DNA of 64,000 nucleotides from Prevotella sp. (GTDB lineage: Bacteria; Bacteroidota; Bacteroidia; Bacteroidales; Bacteroidaceae). Location of the stretch: positions 1 to 64,000 of the forward strand of contig JALFPC010000054.1 of NCBI GenBank assembly GCA_022782305.1, read 5' to 3'. Below, piece after piece: positions 39,739 to 49,448 of this stretch (the stretch's first letter is position 1; each line of letters starts with the position of its first letter). A model generated the notes under the pieces. That model made no database searches. It was not told the origin of the DNA and saw only the letters and a list, made by a program, of their open reading frames with translations. The position numbers and the translations under genes were made by a program.

Positions 39739-40344
39739 ATGACATTTACAGAACAATGTAACAGCATCTTCAATCAAGCCATCCGCGACTATCATCTCAC
39801 GGATTGTGTAGACACACCTATCAATAATCCATACCAAAGGGATTCGATAGACCACATCCTCTATACAAAATGCTGGATAGACACCGTGCAGTGGCATCTT
39901 GAAGATATTATCCGCGACCCATATATCGATCCTCTCGAAGCACTCGCCATCAAGAGACGTATAGACCGCAGCAATCAAGACCGCACAGACTTAGTGGAAA
40001 ACATCGACACCTACTTCCGCCAACAGTATAGCGACGTGAAGCCAAATATCGATGCCCGCCTCAACACCGAGAGTCCAGCTTGGGCTATAGACCGCCTTTC
40101 CATCCTTGCGCTCAAGATATACCACATGCAGGAGCAGGTAGACCGCAAAGATGCCACCGCCGAGCATAAGGAGCGTTGCGCCGCCCGTTTGGCCATTCTC
40201 ATTGAGCAGCAGCACGACCTGAGCACCGCAATCCTGCAATTGCTTGAGGATATTGCCGCTGGCAAGATATACATGAAAGTGTATCGTCAGATGAAGATGT
40301 ATAACGACCCAGCCACCAATCCTGTATTGTACAAACAGAAATGA
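39739..40344 (+). CDS. DUF4254 domain-containing protein
   Basis: 201 aa, DSIDHILYTKCWIDTVQWHLEDIIRDP...; translationally coupled (ATGA overlap) to a GT9 gene. Confidence 0.75.
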   Translation: MTFTEQCNSIFNQAIRDYHLTDCVDTPINNPYQRDSIDHILYTKCWIDTVQWHLEDIIRDPYIDPLEALAIKRRIDRSNQDRTDLVENIDTYFRQQYSDVKPNIDARLNTESPAWAIDRLSILALKIYHMQEQVDRKDATAEHKERCAARLAILIEQQHDLSTAILQLLEDIAAGKIYMKVYRQMKMYNDPATNPVLYKQK

Positions 40345-41390
40345 GACGCCCCCATCTGCTTATCATGCGCTTCTCGGCATTAGGAGATGTGGCCATGACA
40401 GTGCCCGTTATCAGGTCGCTGGCATTGGCATACCCTGACATGCGTATTACGGTGCTCAGTCGCCCTTTCGCTAGGGCTTTCTTTGAGGACCTGGCACCCA
40501 ACGTGGGTTTTATGGAGGCAGACCTCAAGATGGAGTATCGTGGTTTCAAAGGACTCAACACCCTTTTCCGCCGCCTTGCAGCCAAACATTTCACCGCCGT
40601 GGCTGACTTCCATGATGTGCTTAGGTCGCGATGGCTTCGCCTTCGCTTCTGCCTTAGTGGCTGCCGTGTTGTGCATGTAGACAAGCACCGCAGCGAGCGT
40701 CGGCATCTCCTGTCATCATCGCGCCGTGAGCTTGTCATGCTACCATCGCCAACAGACTGCTATGTGGAGGCATTGGCCAAACTGGGATTTACTGTTACTC
40801 CCCAATTCCACTCCCTCTTCCCTGCCGAGGGTGGCAATCTCAACCTGCTACCTGCCGCCATAGGACCCAAGAAATCGTATGAGCAATGGATAGGAGTAGC
40901 TCCCTTTGCCGCTCATAGGGGCAAGAGTTATCCGCCCAAGCGCATGTGGGAGGCAATCACCATGATCATCAATCATTACCCTCACGCCCGCATCTTCCTC
41001 TTCGGTAATGGTCCTCATGAGCGTTCCGTCTTTGACCGCTGGACAGCCGAGTCAAGCTGCTGCCTGGCGGTATACCAGCATACCGAGAGTCTTCATCAAG
41101 AACTCATTATCATGAGCCATCTTGATGTGATGATTTCCATGGACAGCGCCAACACTCATCTCGCCTCTCTTGTTGCCATTCCTGTGGTGAGCATCTGGGG
41201 TGCCACCCATCCCTGTGCAGGATTTATGGGATGGGGGCAGTCTGAGGATAATGCCATTCAGCAGGACATGCCATGCCGACCATGCAGCATCTATGGCAAC
41301 AAGCCCTGCTCTCGTGGCGACTATGCGTGCATAGAGTCTATTCCTCCCGTGCGTATATTTAATAAGGTGAAAGAGATTATTTCAGAATAA
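40341..41390 (+). CDS. GT9-family (heptosyltransferase-like) glycosyltransferase
   Basis: LLIMRFSALGDVAMTVPVIRSLALAYPDMRITVLSRP; ISMDSANTHLASLVAIPVVSIWGATHP. Confidence 0.92.
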   Translation: MRRPHLLIMRFSALGDVAMTVPVIRSLALAYPDMRITVLSRPFARAFFEDLAPNVGFMEADLKMEYRGFKGLNTLFRRLAAKHFTAVADFHDVLRSRWLRLRFCLSGCRVVHVDKHRSERRHLLSSSRRELVMLPSPTDCYVEALAKLGFTVTPQFHSLFPAEGGNLNLLPAAIGPKKSYEQWIGVAPFAAHRGKSYPPKRMWEAITMIINHYPHARIFLFGNGPHERSVFDRWTAESSCCLAVYQHTESLHQELIIMSHLDVMISMDSANTHLASLVAIPVVSIWGATHPCAGFMGWGQSEDNAIQQDMPCRPCSIYGNKPCSRGDYACIESIPPVRIFNKVKEIISE

Positions 41391-41411
41391 ACATTTCTGG
41401 TCATCAAAGTA

Positions 41412-41756
41412 TTGACAAAAGAAAAAAGACATCTTAGGTTCTTCCGCTATTTCTTTCTGCTGCTGTTTGCAGTTCACTTCGGAAGTATCACCCTGTTTAC
41501 CCATAAACATGTGGTAAACGGTGTGATTATTGTCCATAGCCATATACATAAAGGTGACCATACCCATCCGCAAACTATTTTTGAGACCATCTTCTTCCTG
41601 TCGAAGATTGTGTCTTACGGCGATTGCACACTGCCTGTTATCCCCTCACTGGCATTGCCACTGATAGGCATGCTGCGCATGGTGCCTCCCGTTGAGCACC
41701 TTAAGGCTGCATTGCTCCGCCATTTCTCCCTACGTGCTCCCCCTGCAATGGTTTGA
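41412..41756 (+). CDS. His-rich small membrane/secreted protein upstream of a TonB receptor (TTG start)
   Basis: Hydrophobic N-terminus RFFRYFFLLLFAVHFGSITLF followed by THKHVVNGVIIVHSHIHKGDHTHP. Confidence 0.65.
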   Translation: MTKEKRHLRFFRYFFLLLFAVHFGSITLFTHKHVVNGVIIVHSHIHKGDHTHPQTIFETIFFLSKIVSYGDCTLPVIPSLALPLIGMLRMVPPVEHLKAALLRHFSLRAPPAMV

Positions 41757-41866
41757 ATAATTATCCTGTGGTCGTCTACTTCATTGCCACCACAGAGTGT
41801 TACATTACTCCTCGTCTAAAACGGCAGGGAGCATACGTTAGTATTCAAACCAAATAATCAAAATTT

Positions 41867-44170
41867 ATGAAACCGATATATTCATATATATTGGGAGCAA
41901 TCATTGTATTGCTTCCGCAACTGGCTTATACTCATGAGATACCAACCAAAGACTCCGACGCCAATATCGTTGGACACGTGATAGACAAGCACACCAAGGA
42001 ACATCTCCCCTTCATAACCGTAATGATCAAGGGAACCACCATTGGCACCACCACTGATGCTACTGGGCATTATCAGCTGGTCAATCTGCCTGTGGGCTCA
42101 TTTACATTGGAGGTGTCGGCAGTGGGATACAAAACAATCACACAGCAGGTGACCATCAGAAAAGCCGAGACACAAGAGATAAAGTTTGAGATAGAAGAAG
42201 ACCTTATTTCTCTTGATGGTGTGGTGGTTTCGGCCAACAGAAGCGAGACCACACGCCGTATGGCTCCCACTTTAGTAAACGTGATGAGCATGAAAACCTT
42301 TGAACACACCAACTCCTGCAACCTGGCACAGGGACTCAATTTCCAGCCTGGCGTAAGGGTAGAGAACAACTGTCAGAACTGCGGATTCCAGCAGGTGCGC
42401 ATCAATGGGCTCGATGGTCCCTACACCCAGATTCTCATAGACTCACGGCCCATCTTCACGGCTCTCTCGGGAGTATATGGACTTGAACAGATTCCAACCA
42501 ACATGATAGACCGCGTGGAGGTGATGCGCGGCGGTGGGTCGGCACTTTTCGGTTCGTCTGCCATTGCCGGCACCATCAATATCATCACTAAGGAACCCAC
42601 AAGAAATGCCGCTGAAATATCACATACTATCACAGGCATAGGCGGTGGCAAAGCTTTTGACAATATCACCATGCTCAATGCTTCTATGGTTACTGACGAT
42701 AACAAGAAGGGCATAGCCATATTCGGACAAAACAGAGAAAGAGTGGGATATGACTATAACGGCGATGGATATACCGAGCTGCCCGAGATAAAAAGTCAAA
42801 CACTGGGCATGCGCTCGTATATCAAGACAAGCAATTATTCTAAACTCTCCTTCGAATATCACCATCTGCAGGAATACAGAAGGGGTGGCAACAAACTAAG
42901 CTTACAACCGCATGAGGCAGACATTGCCGAGCAAGTGCGGCACAGTATCAACACCGGCGGAATATGCTTCAACCTCTATAGTCCCGATGGCAATCACCGC
43001 CTAAGTGCATTCGCTTCGGCTCAGCATATAGACCGCGAAAGTTATTACGGCGGCGGACAAGACCCTAATGCTTATGGCGCCACCAAGGATTTAACCTTCG
43101 TGATTGGATCGCAATACGTATATCATTCAGACAAGTGCCTCTTCATGCCAGCCGACCTCACTGCGGGAATAGAATACAGCCAGGACAATCTTGATGACTC
43201 GCAAAGCGGCTACAATAGGTTCATATCGCAAAAGGCCAAGATAAGTAGTGTCTTTGCGCAAAACGAATGGAAAAACGACAGATGGGGGCTGCTCATCGGC
43301 GGACGTCTCGACAAACATAGCATGCTCGACAAACCCGTGTTCAGTCCGCGCGCCAACCTGCGTTTCAATCCCACCAAGGATATTAATCTACGCGCAAGCT
43401 ATTCGTTCGGTTTCCGCGCACCACAGGCTTTCGATGAGGACCTACACATAGAAAACGTTGGCGGTACAGTGTCGATGATTCGTCTTGCCGACAATCTGGA
43501 AGAGGAGAAATCACAAAGTCTTAGCCTTTCGGCGGATATATACCATAGTTGGGGCAATTGGCAGGGAAACCTGCTCGTTGAGGGGTTCTATACCGATATC
43601 AGCGATGTGTTTGCACTAACTGAGATTGGCATTGATAATGGTGTTATCATACTGGAGCGCGGCAATGAAACGGGCGCCAAGGTTTATGGTATTACCCTTG
43701 AAGGCAAACTGGCATGGCGCAACAAATGGCAACTGCAAGCTGGCATGACCATGCAGCGTGCCCAATACAAGGAGTCGCGCTCATGGGACAATGGTGGTGT
43801 GGACAAAGAGAAAAGGATGTTTCGCACTCCCGACACATATGGATATTTCACCATGACATATTCTCCTGTCAAGGCATTCAACATAGCTCTTTCAGGCACA
43901 TATACAGGTTCCATGCTCATTGAGCACCATTCGGGATATATAGCCGCCAACCGCACAGAGAAAACAAATCAATTCTTAGATATGACACTGAAAGCATCTT
44001 ATGATTTTGCCCTATATAAAAACACAACCCTACAATTGAATGTCGGTCTGAATAATATCTTCAATGACTACCAGAGTGATTTCGATAAAGGTGCCGACAG
44101 AGACTCAGGCTACATCTATGGGCCAGGCATACCCCGCTCCTTCTTTGCAGGAATAAAGATCAGTTACTGA
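41867..44170 (+). CDS. TonB-dependent receptor with N-terminal carboxypeptidase-regulatory-like domain
   Basis: Signal peptide; GHVIDKHTKEHLPFITVMIKGTTIGTTTDATGHYQL; plug QVRINGLDGPYTQILIDSRPI, IDRVEVMRGGGSALFGSSAIAGTINIIT; C-terminal beta-barrel strand ending SFFAGIKISY. Confidence 0.95.
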   Translation: MKPIYSYILGAIIVLLPQLAYTHEIPTKDSDANIVGHVIDKHTKEHLPFITVMIKGTTIGTTTDATGHYQLVNLPVGSFTLEVSAVGYKTITQQVTIRKAETQEIKFEIEEDLISLDGVVVSANRSETTRRMAPTLVNVMSMKTFEHTNSCNLAQGLNFQPGVRVENNCQNCGFQQVRINGLDGPYTQILIDSRPIFTALSGVYGLEQIPTNMIDRVEVMRGGGSALFGSSAIAGTINIITKEPTRNAAEISHTITGIGGGKAFDNITMLNASMVTDDNKKGIAIFGQNRERVGYDYNGDGYTELPEIKSQTLGMRSYIKTSNYSKLSFEYHHLQEYRRGGNKLSLQPHEADIAEQVRHSINTGGICFNLYSPDGNHRLSAFASAQHIDRESYYGGGQDPNAYGATKDLTFVIGSQYVYHSDKCLFMPADLTAGIEYSQDNLDDSQSGYNRFISQKAKISSVFAQNEWKNDRWGLLIGGRLDKHSMLDKPVFSPRANLRFNPTKDINLRASYSFGFRAPQAFDEDLHIENVGGTVSMIRLADNLEEEKSQSLSLSADIYHSWGNWQGNLLVEGFYTDISDVFALTEIGIDNGVIILERGNETGAKVYGITLEGKLAWRNKWQLQAGMTMQRAQYKESRSWDNGGVDKEKRMFRTPDTYGYFTMTYSPVKAFNIALSGTYTGSMLIEHHSGYIAANRTEKTNQFLDMTLKASYDFALYKNTTLQLNVGLNNIFNDYQSDFDKGADRDSGYIYGPGIPRSFFAGIKISY

Positions 44171-44193
44171 CATCTATTCCATCAGTAATTATC

Positions 44194-44240
44194 TGAAAAC
44201 CCACGGAGCATGCTATTAAGTCATGCCTCCATGGGTTTTC
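44194..44240 (+). terminator. Terminator hairpin after the TonB receptor
   Basis: GAAAACCCACGGAGCATG / CATGCCTCCATGGGTTTTC imperfect long stem. Confidence 0.65.
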
Positions 44241-44436
44241 AAACATATTCATCAATATTTACGAGTCCTGCCCTGATGGCATATTTTGTTGCCTCGTATG
44301 TGGTGTTGACACCTACTCTTGCGATACAGGTTCTTATTGTGGGTTGTGATGGTATCCTCGCCTTAAAAGCCAGCGAATAAAGTATTTGTTTATGTAAAAA
44401 TGTCAATGACAACATCTGGCATACCACCCTCCACAA
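44239..44436 (-). pseudogene. Possible degenerate LuxR-type HTH remnant
   Basis: ...KQILYSLAFKARIPSQPTIRTCIARVGVNTTYEATKYAIRAGLVNIDEYV resembles a LuxR HTH (TVRTHI..I..KLGVNTT.EA..YAIR.GL) with a short deletion and no receiver or sensor domain. Confidence 0.4.
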
Positions 44437-44502
44437 AGTATATGTGATATAAAAGGTGTGGAGATGGTGGCATGCGAAGAGGTTGATAAGAATATTACAC
44501 TT

Positions 44503-46734
44503 TTATTCCGCTGTGAGCTGGAGCACACGACTTGACCAGTCAATCTTCTTGCTCCACTCCAGATCATGCTCGTATGGTAGGTCAAGGCCATGGTCCATGA
44601 GATAACGACCGCTGTATGACTTACCCTCGCATGGCAATGGGTTCTTGTCTATACGATTAAGCTCATGCACCACATAACGTTTGTTTGGATCAAGACCCTG
44701 CATCTTTACAATGGGGAAATGCTCATTCTTGAAACATTCCAACTTATACCAATAAAAAACCGCCTTGGTTTTATCCTCAGATACATACATGAGCGATGCC
44801 AGATTATCACCAGCATAAGGGGAATGTAAGCGGTAGAGGTCGCCAAACTGCACCACGGACCTTATGGTTTTATAGTCGGCTATGGCCTGTCGGCAGAGGA
44901 CCTTCTCTTCGTCTGTCATATTCTTGGGTTGTATCTCCATACCCAAACGACCAGACATGGCCACATCACAGCGCAACTTGAGCGATGTAGTGCGGAAAAC
45001 AGCATGATTGGGCACTGCCGAGATATGACTAGCCATGGCTATGGCAGGATAGAAATAGGATGTGCCCCACTGCATGTATATGCGTTGCAGAGCATCTGTA
45101 TTGTCGCTTACCCAGAACTCATCGAAGTAGGGCAGCAGACCATAGTTGGCCCTGCCTCCTCCCGATGCACAATCTTGGATGATAACATCGGGATATTTGG
45201 CCCTGATGCGCTGGCATGTTTTGATGAGCCCCTCATGATAGGCTATGTAAAGATGGCTCTGTTCCTTGAGATACTGCGAGCCGTGATTCATGACGGGTGC
45301 ATTGGCATCCCATTTGATATATGCTATCTCGGGGAATGAGGTGAGCAGACGGTCTACAACATCAAACACGAAATCCTGTACCTCAGGATTAGACATGTCG
45401 AGCACCACCTGCGTACCGCCACGTCCCTTCACGGGTTCACGTCCAGGTGCCTTAATTATCCACTCCGGATGGCGCTCATACAGTTCGGATGTGGTGTTGG
45501 CCATCTCTGGTTCTATCCATATCCCGAACCTCACACCATTCTTCTTGGCATCGCGCAGCAAACCCTCTATGCCATCTGGCAACTTGCGGCTGTCTACAAC
45601 CCAGTCGCCCAATGCAGCATTGTCGGTGGCACGTGGATACTTGTCGCCAAACCAGCCATCGTCCATAACAAAGAGTTCACCTCCCATGGCACGGATATCT
45701 GCCATCATCTGATCCATGCCCTTCTGGTTGATATCAAAATACACTCCTTCCCATGAGTTGAGCAGAATCATGCGCTCCTGGTTGCCGTGGCGCAACTGGT
45801 AATGGCGTGCCCAACGGTGGAAATTGCGCGAGGCTCCCGAGAGTCCCTGTTGTGAGAAAGTATAAGCCACATGTGGTGTTACCAATGTCTGCCCTTTGGC
45901 CAGATGATACTCTGAATTGTCGGGACAGATTCCTGCCAAATAGGTATGATACTCTGTATCGTCAGTATCAATGATTACATCAAAATTACCCGAATACATG
46001 AGGGCGGCACCAATAATGTCTCCATCGTTTTCACGTGGTTTGCCATCAAGAGAAATCATGATCTCCTGTCGGTCGGTGGTGGCATTGCGCAGTCCGTCCT
46101 TGTTCTTGATGCGCAATATCCCACTCTCAAGGCGATGTTCTGTGAGTTGTGCCTCGGCAGCCCATGCACCGTGGAAGTGGTTGACCCACACATTGCCGCG
46201 GCGTATAGGCATGGATGAGGAATAGAAGCGGTTGAGAGTTACAGGTTTCTTCTCGCCGTTTGTTATCTCTGTCCAGCACTCTATCATGTCCACATCGCTA
46301 TAGGCGAAGTAATGGAGTTTTACCGATATGGGATAGAGAGGGTCATGAAGGGAAATGGTGAGTAGAGCGCCCTTACGATCCTGCCCGTTGGGTGCCTTGT
46401 CTGCCACCGCAGTAGTCTGCCACGACTCGGCAACGAGTTGTGTTGACAGGTTCCCATCGGCATGGCGCATGGCAAATGCCGCCTCCGACTGTATATGAGT
46501 GGCTCCGTAGGCAGGGTAAACCTCAAGATGGCTCCAATTGGCACGTGTAGGATTGGGCAGTGCTGCCAGATCGGCATCAGAGAGCAGGTTGCCATAATAT
46601 ACAAACTGCGGTTCCTGACCTTTGTTTACTTCCAGTACCAATGTATTGTTGGGAGTAGAGAGCGACACCCTCTCTGCCCAAATATGCGGCAGACCAGCCG
46701 TCATGATTGCAAACAGTATTGCAAATCTTTTCAT
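44503..46734 (-). CDS. GH36-family alpha-galactosidase
   Basis: Signal peptide; ILLNSWEGVYFDINQ, FVMDDGWFGDKYPRATDNAALGDW, YIKWDANAPVMNHGS, IIQDCASGGGRANYGLLPYFDEFWVSDNTDALQR. Confidence 0.93.
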   Translation of the reverse strand: MKRFAILFAIMTAGLPHIWAERVSLSTPNNTLVLEVNKGQEPQFVYYGNLLSDADLAALPNPTRANWSHLEVYPAYGATHIQSEAAFAMRHADGNLSTQLVAESWQTTAVADKAPNGQDRKGALLTISLHDPLYPISVKLHYFAYSDVDMIECWTEITNGEKKPVTLNRFYSSSMPIRRGNVWVNHFHGAWAAEAQLTEHRLESGILRIKNKDGLRNATTDRQEIMISLDGKPRENDGDIIGAALMYSGNFDVIIDTDDTEYHTYLAGICPDNSEYHLAKGQTLVTPHVAYTFSQQGLSGASRNFHRWARHYQLRHGNQERMILLNSWEGVYFDINQKGMDQMMADIRAMGGELFVMDDGWFGDKYPRATDNAALGDWVVDSRKLPDGIEGLLRDAKKNGVRFGIWIEPEMANTTSELYERHPEWIIKAPGREPVKGRGGTQVVLDMSNPEVQDFVFDVVDRLLTSFPEIAYIKWDANAPVMNHGSQYLKEQSHLYIAYHEGLIKTCQRIRAKYPDVIIQDCASGGGRANYGLLPYFDEFWVSDNTDALQRIYMQWGTSYFYPAIAMASHISAVPNHAVFRTTSLKLRCDVAMSGRLGMEIQPKNMTDEEKVLCRQAIADYKTIRSVVQFGDLYRLHSPYAGDNLASLMYVSEDKTKAVFYWYKLECFKNEHFPIVKMQGLDPNKRYVVHELNRIDKNPLPCEGKSYSGRYLMDHGLDLPYEHDLEWSKKIDWSSRVLQLTAE

Positions 46735-46749
46735 AATATTATCTGATAA

Positions 46750-48018
46750 TTATTCCGTTCTTTCAATTATTTCTAGGCACATACGTGAATTATGGTATGG
46801 GCATTTCCAAAACCCTGCATGGTCGTCACGGGTGTTGACCTCGCCATGCGCATTGCGGCTCCAATACCACTCGCCGTACTCATGGTCAATGAGGTTGTCC
46901 TTAATATACTTCCAGCAGCACAAAGCCTTGTCAAGAGCCGAGCGGTCATTGAAATACTGGTATATATTATAGAATCCCACCACGGCCTCTGCCTGCACCC
47001 ACCAGTGGCGGTCGTCATCCACATGACCAGTGTCGAGATTTGCCTCATGAGTCATCGACCCATCGCTGTTTAGTCCTTTCTCAGATGCTTTGGCCACCAA
47101 TACCACTATGGGTTCCACCTTCTTGAGGATATCCTTGTCTGCCAGCACCATGGCAGCCTCATGCATGAGCCACGAACATTCAATGTCGTGACCATAACTC
47201 TCAAGCCATCCTGCACCCCGTGTCCAATCATTTTCGAAGAAGAGATCGAGGTGGTGTGTATCGGGATTGAGTATGCGGTCGGTGAATATGCATATAATAT
47301 TTCTCAGCGCGTCGGCCACTTGTTGCTTTCTGTTTTGGTCAACACTCATTCCCTTAGTTTCCATCTCGTTGAGGCATCTTAGCAGGTTGGTATATGGTTC
47401 CATGATATGTAGATGGGTATTCTGAGATTTGGGATAGTTGGCATCGAGATCAGAAAGTCTCATGTCGGCAATCTCGCCCCACTCTCTCGTCTGTGCCTCT
47501 ATGTATCCATTGTTTATGCGATCAAGAGAGTGTACCTCTATGGTATCGAAGAGTTGGAACGAGATTTCTATCGTTTCTTCTATTTCTGTTTGTGGTGTGC
47601 GCAGATCTGTAATGGCAGCCCTCACATATTCGCTCATACCATAGAGCATGAAACCAATGGCGTAGAACTGCTTTTTGGTGTCTTTGGCATTGCCCAGATA
47701 GTCCACCGACCAATAACTGCCGCCATATTCGCTGTCAATGAAATGGTTGATGATATAATCTCTGGCACGCTTGGCAGCCGCTAAGTATTCAGGGCGCTGC
47801 AATACACGATAGGCAGCGGCAAACGACCAAAGTATGCGGCCATTGAGGATGCCGCCCTTGTCGGCATCCTTGATTAGGGTGCCATCGCCTCTCATCTGTC
47901 CGTAAAACCCTCCATGTTCTTCGTCCTGCATATTGTTTAACCAGAATGGCAGGATATTGCGCTCCACGGTATTGAGCATCTCCGTGCGGAGGGTTTTAAT
48001 GATATTATTGTCTGTCAT
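46750..48018 (-). CDS. AGE-family cellobiose/mannobiose 2-epimerase
   Basis: LPFWLNNMQDEEHGGFYGQMRGDGT, KGGILNGRILWSFAAAYR, DDRHWWVQAEAVVGFYN; adjacent to GH130 and GH26. Confidence 0.92.
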   Translation of the reverse strand: MTDNNIIKTLRTEMLNTVERNILPFWLNNMQDEEHGGFYGQMRGDGTLIKDADKGGILNGRILWSFAAAYRVLQRPEYLAAAKRARDYIINHFIDSEYGGSYWSVDYLGNAKDTKKQFYAIGFMLYGMSEYVRAAITDLRTPQTEIEETIEISFQLFDTIEVHSLDRINNGYIEAQTREWGEIADMRLSDLDANYPKSQNTHLHIMEPYTNLLRCLNEMETKGMSVDQNRKQQVADALRNIICIFTDRILNPDTHHLDLFFENDWTRGAGWLESYGHDIECSWLMHEAAMVLADKDILKKVEPIVVLVAKASEKGLNSDGSMTHEANLDTGHVDDDRHWWVQAEAVVGFYNIYQYFNDRSALDKALCCWKYIKDNLIDHEYGEWYWSRNAHGEVNTRDDHAGFWKCPYHNSRMCLEIIERTE

Positions 48019-48057
48019 AATAGTTGAAATATGATGGTATGAGCCCTTGGGGCACAT

Positions 48058-49401
48058 TTATTTCTTTATTGGATATAGCCAAGCTAGAAGAGCCATGATA
48101 ATGGCAATACCAGCAGGAATGAGCGAGAACAGCGACCAAACCATGGTAAGCACCGAGTCGGTGATAGAGGCAGGGTCGATAACAGAATTGCCGAAATCAT
48201 CTTTCATCATGCTCGCACCGGCCAGTCCGAGGAAGAGGGCTATGAGCGAACCAGAGATGGCACCACCGAGTTTCTGCGACATGGTGCCTGACGAGAAAAT
48301 GAGTCCTGTGGATGATGCTCCGTTTTTTTCTGTTGCATAGTCAGCCACGTCGGCATACATAGACCATAGCAGGGGCGAATAAAGTCCGATGCCCGCGGAA
48401 GTGAGAACCACCACCACTATCATCAACCATATATAACTGGCATCCATGGGAATAAAGAAGAACAATACCGAGCATGCCACGCAGATGATGGAGGCATATA
48501 TGAATGCCATGCGCTTGCTGCCCACCTTAGCAGTGAATGCAGGCGAGAGACCACCGAAAATCATGCATGTAACCTCTCCAAAGGCCATAAATACAGTATA
48601 GTTGATTATCAGGCTGCCAATGGTTATATCGCCACCAAGGCAATAGGCGAGCATATATCCAGCCACAGCATAGCGGAAGCCATTGAAGAAATTGGTGCAT
48701 ATTCCTATTAGCGTGAGATAAATCCACGGACGATTGCGAAACAGGTCGCCAAACTGCTTGAAGGAGAATTTCTCTGCCCTAACAGGCTTAAGCCTCTCCT
48801 TAGTAAGCAGACCGCAGGCAAGTGTCATCACAGTGGCAAGCAGTCCAAAGAATGCACCCAGCACCGCATACTGGTGGGCATCGGTGCCGCCCACAAATTT
48901 CTGCAGGTATGGAAAGGAGATGAGGGTGATAAATCCCATGGCATAGGCTCCAATCATGCGGAAAGATGAGAATTGGTTTTTCTCATTGTCGTCGTCGGTC
49001 ATCACGCCAAGTAGCGAGCCATATGGTACGTTGACCAAGGTGTATACGGCCATCATAAGCAGATAAAAGACATAGGCATACACACGCTTTAGTTCTGGTC
49101 CGAAGTCAGGGGTATAGAGCAACAAAGCGAAGATGATGCCAAAAGGGATGGAACCGAAGATGAGCCACGGACGATAAGTACCCCAGCGCGACTGAGTGCG
49201 GTCAGCAAGGCTACCCATGAGCGGGTCTGTAAACACGTCGAAGAGACGGGCTATGAGCATCAGAGCCGCAGCATCGGCAAAAGACAGTCCGAAGACATTG
49301 GTGAAATACAATGGAAAGGCTATAGACATTATCTTCCAGGTGATGCCGCCAGAAGCGGCATCACCCAGAGCATATCCTATTTTCTCTTTGATGGAAGCCA
49401 T
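48058..49401 (-). CDS. MFS sugar transporter (glycoside-pentoside-hexuronide type)
   Basis: KIGYALGDAASGGITWKIMSIAFPLYFTNVFGLS, ARLFDVFTDPLMGSLADRTQSRWGTYRPWLIFG. Confidence 0.92.
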   Translation of the reverse strand: MASIKEKIGYALGDAASGGITWKIMSIAFPLYFTNVFGLSFADAAALMLIARLFDVFTDPLMGSLADRTQSRWGTYRPWLIFGSIPFGIIFALLLYTPDFGPELKRVYAYVFYLLMMAVYTLVNVPYGSLLGVMTDDDNEKNQFSSFRMIGAYAMGFITLISFPYLQKFVGGTDAHQYAVLGAFFGLLATVMTLACGLLTKERLKPVRAEKFSFKQFGDLFRNRPWIYLTLIGICTNFFNGFRYAVAGYMLAYCLGGDITIGSLIINYTVFMAFGEVTCMIFGGLSPAFTAKVGSKRMAFIYASIICVACSVLFFFIPMDASYIWLMIVVVVLTSAGIGLYSPLLWSMYADVADYATEKNGASSTGLIFSSGTMSQKLGGAISGSLIALFLGLAGASMMKDDFGNSVIDPASITDSVLTMVWSLFSLIPAGIAIIMALLAWLYPIKK

Positions 49402-49448
49402 AGGTATAATCAGATTTTGTTGTTAGGTAGCAGTTTGGAATGATTATA

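Noticed and set aside
41757-41866. Cobalamin riboswitch upstream of the TonB receptor
   Set aside because: No recognisable B12-box or GGGAA..AATC core; the spacer is short. The inverted repeats are reported as an unassigned structure instead.
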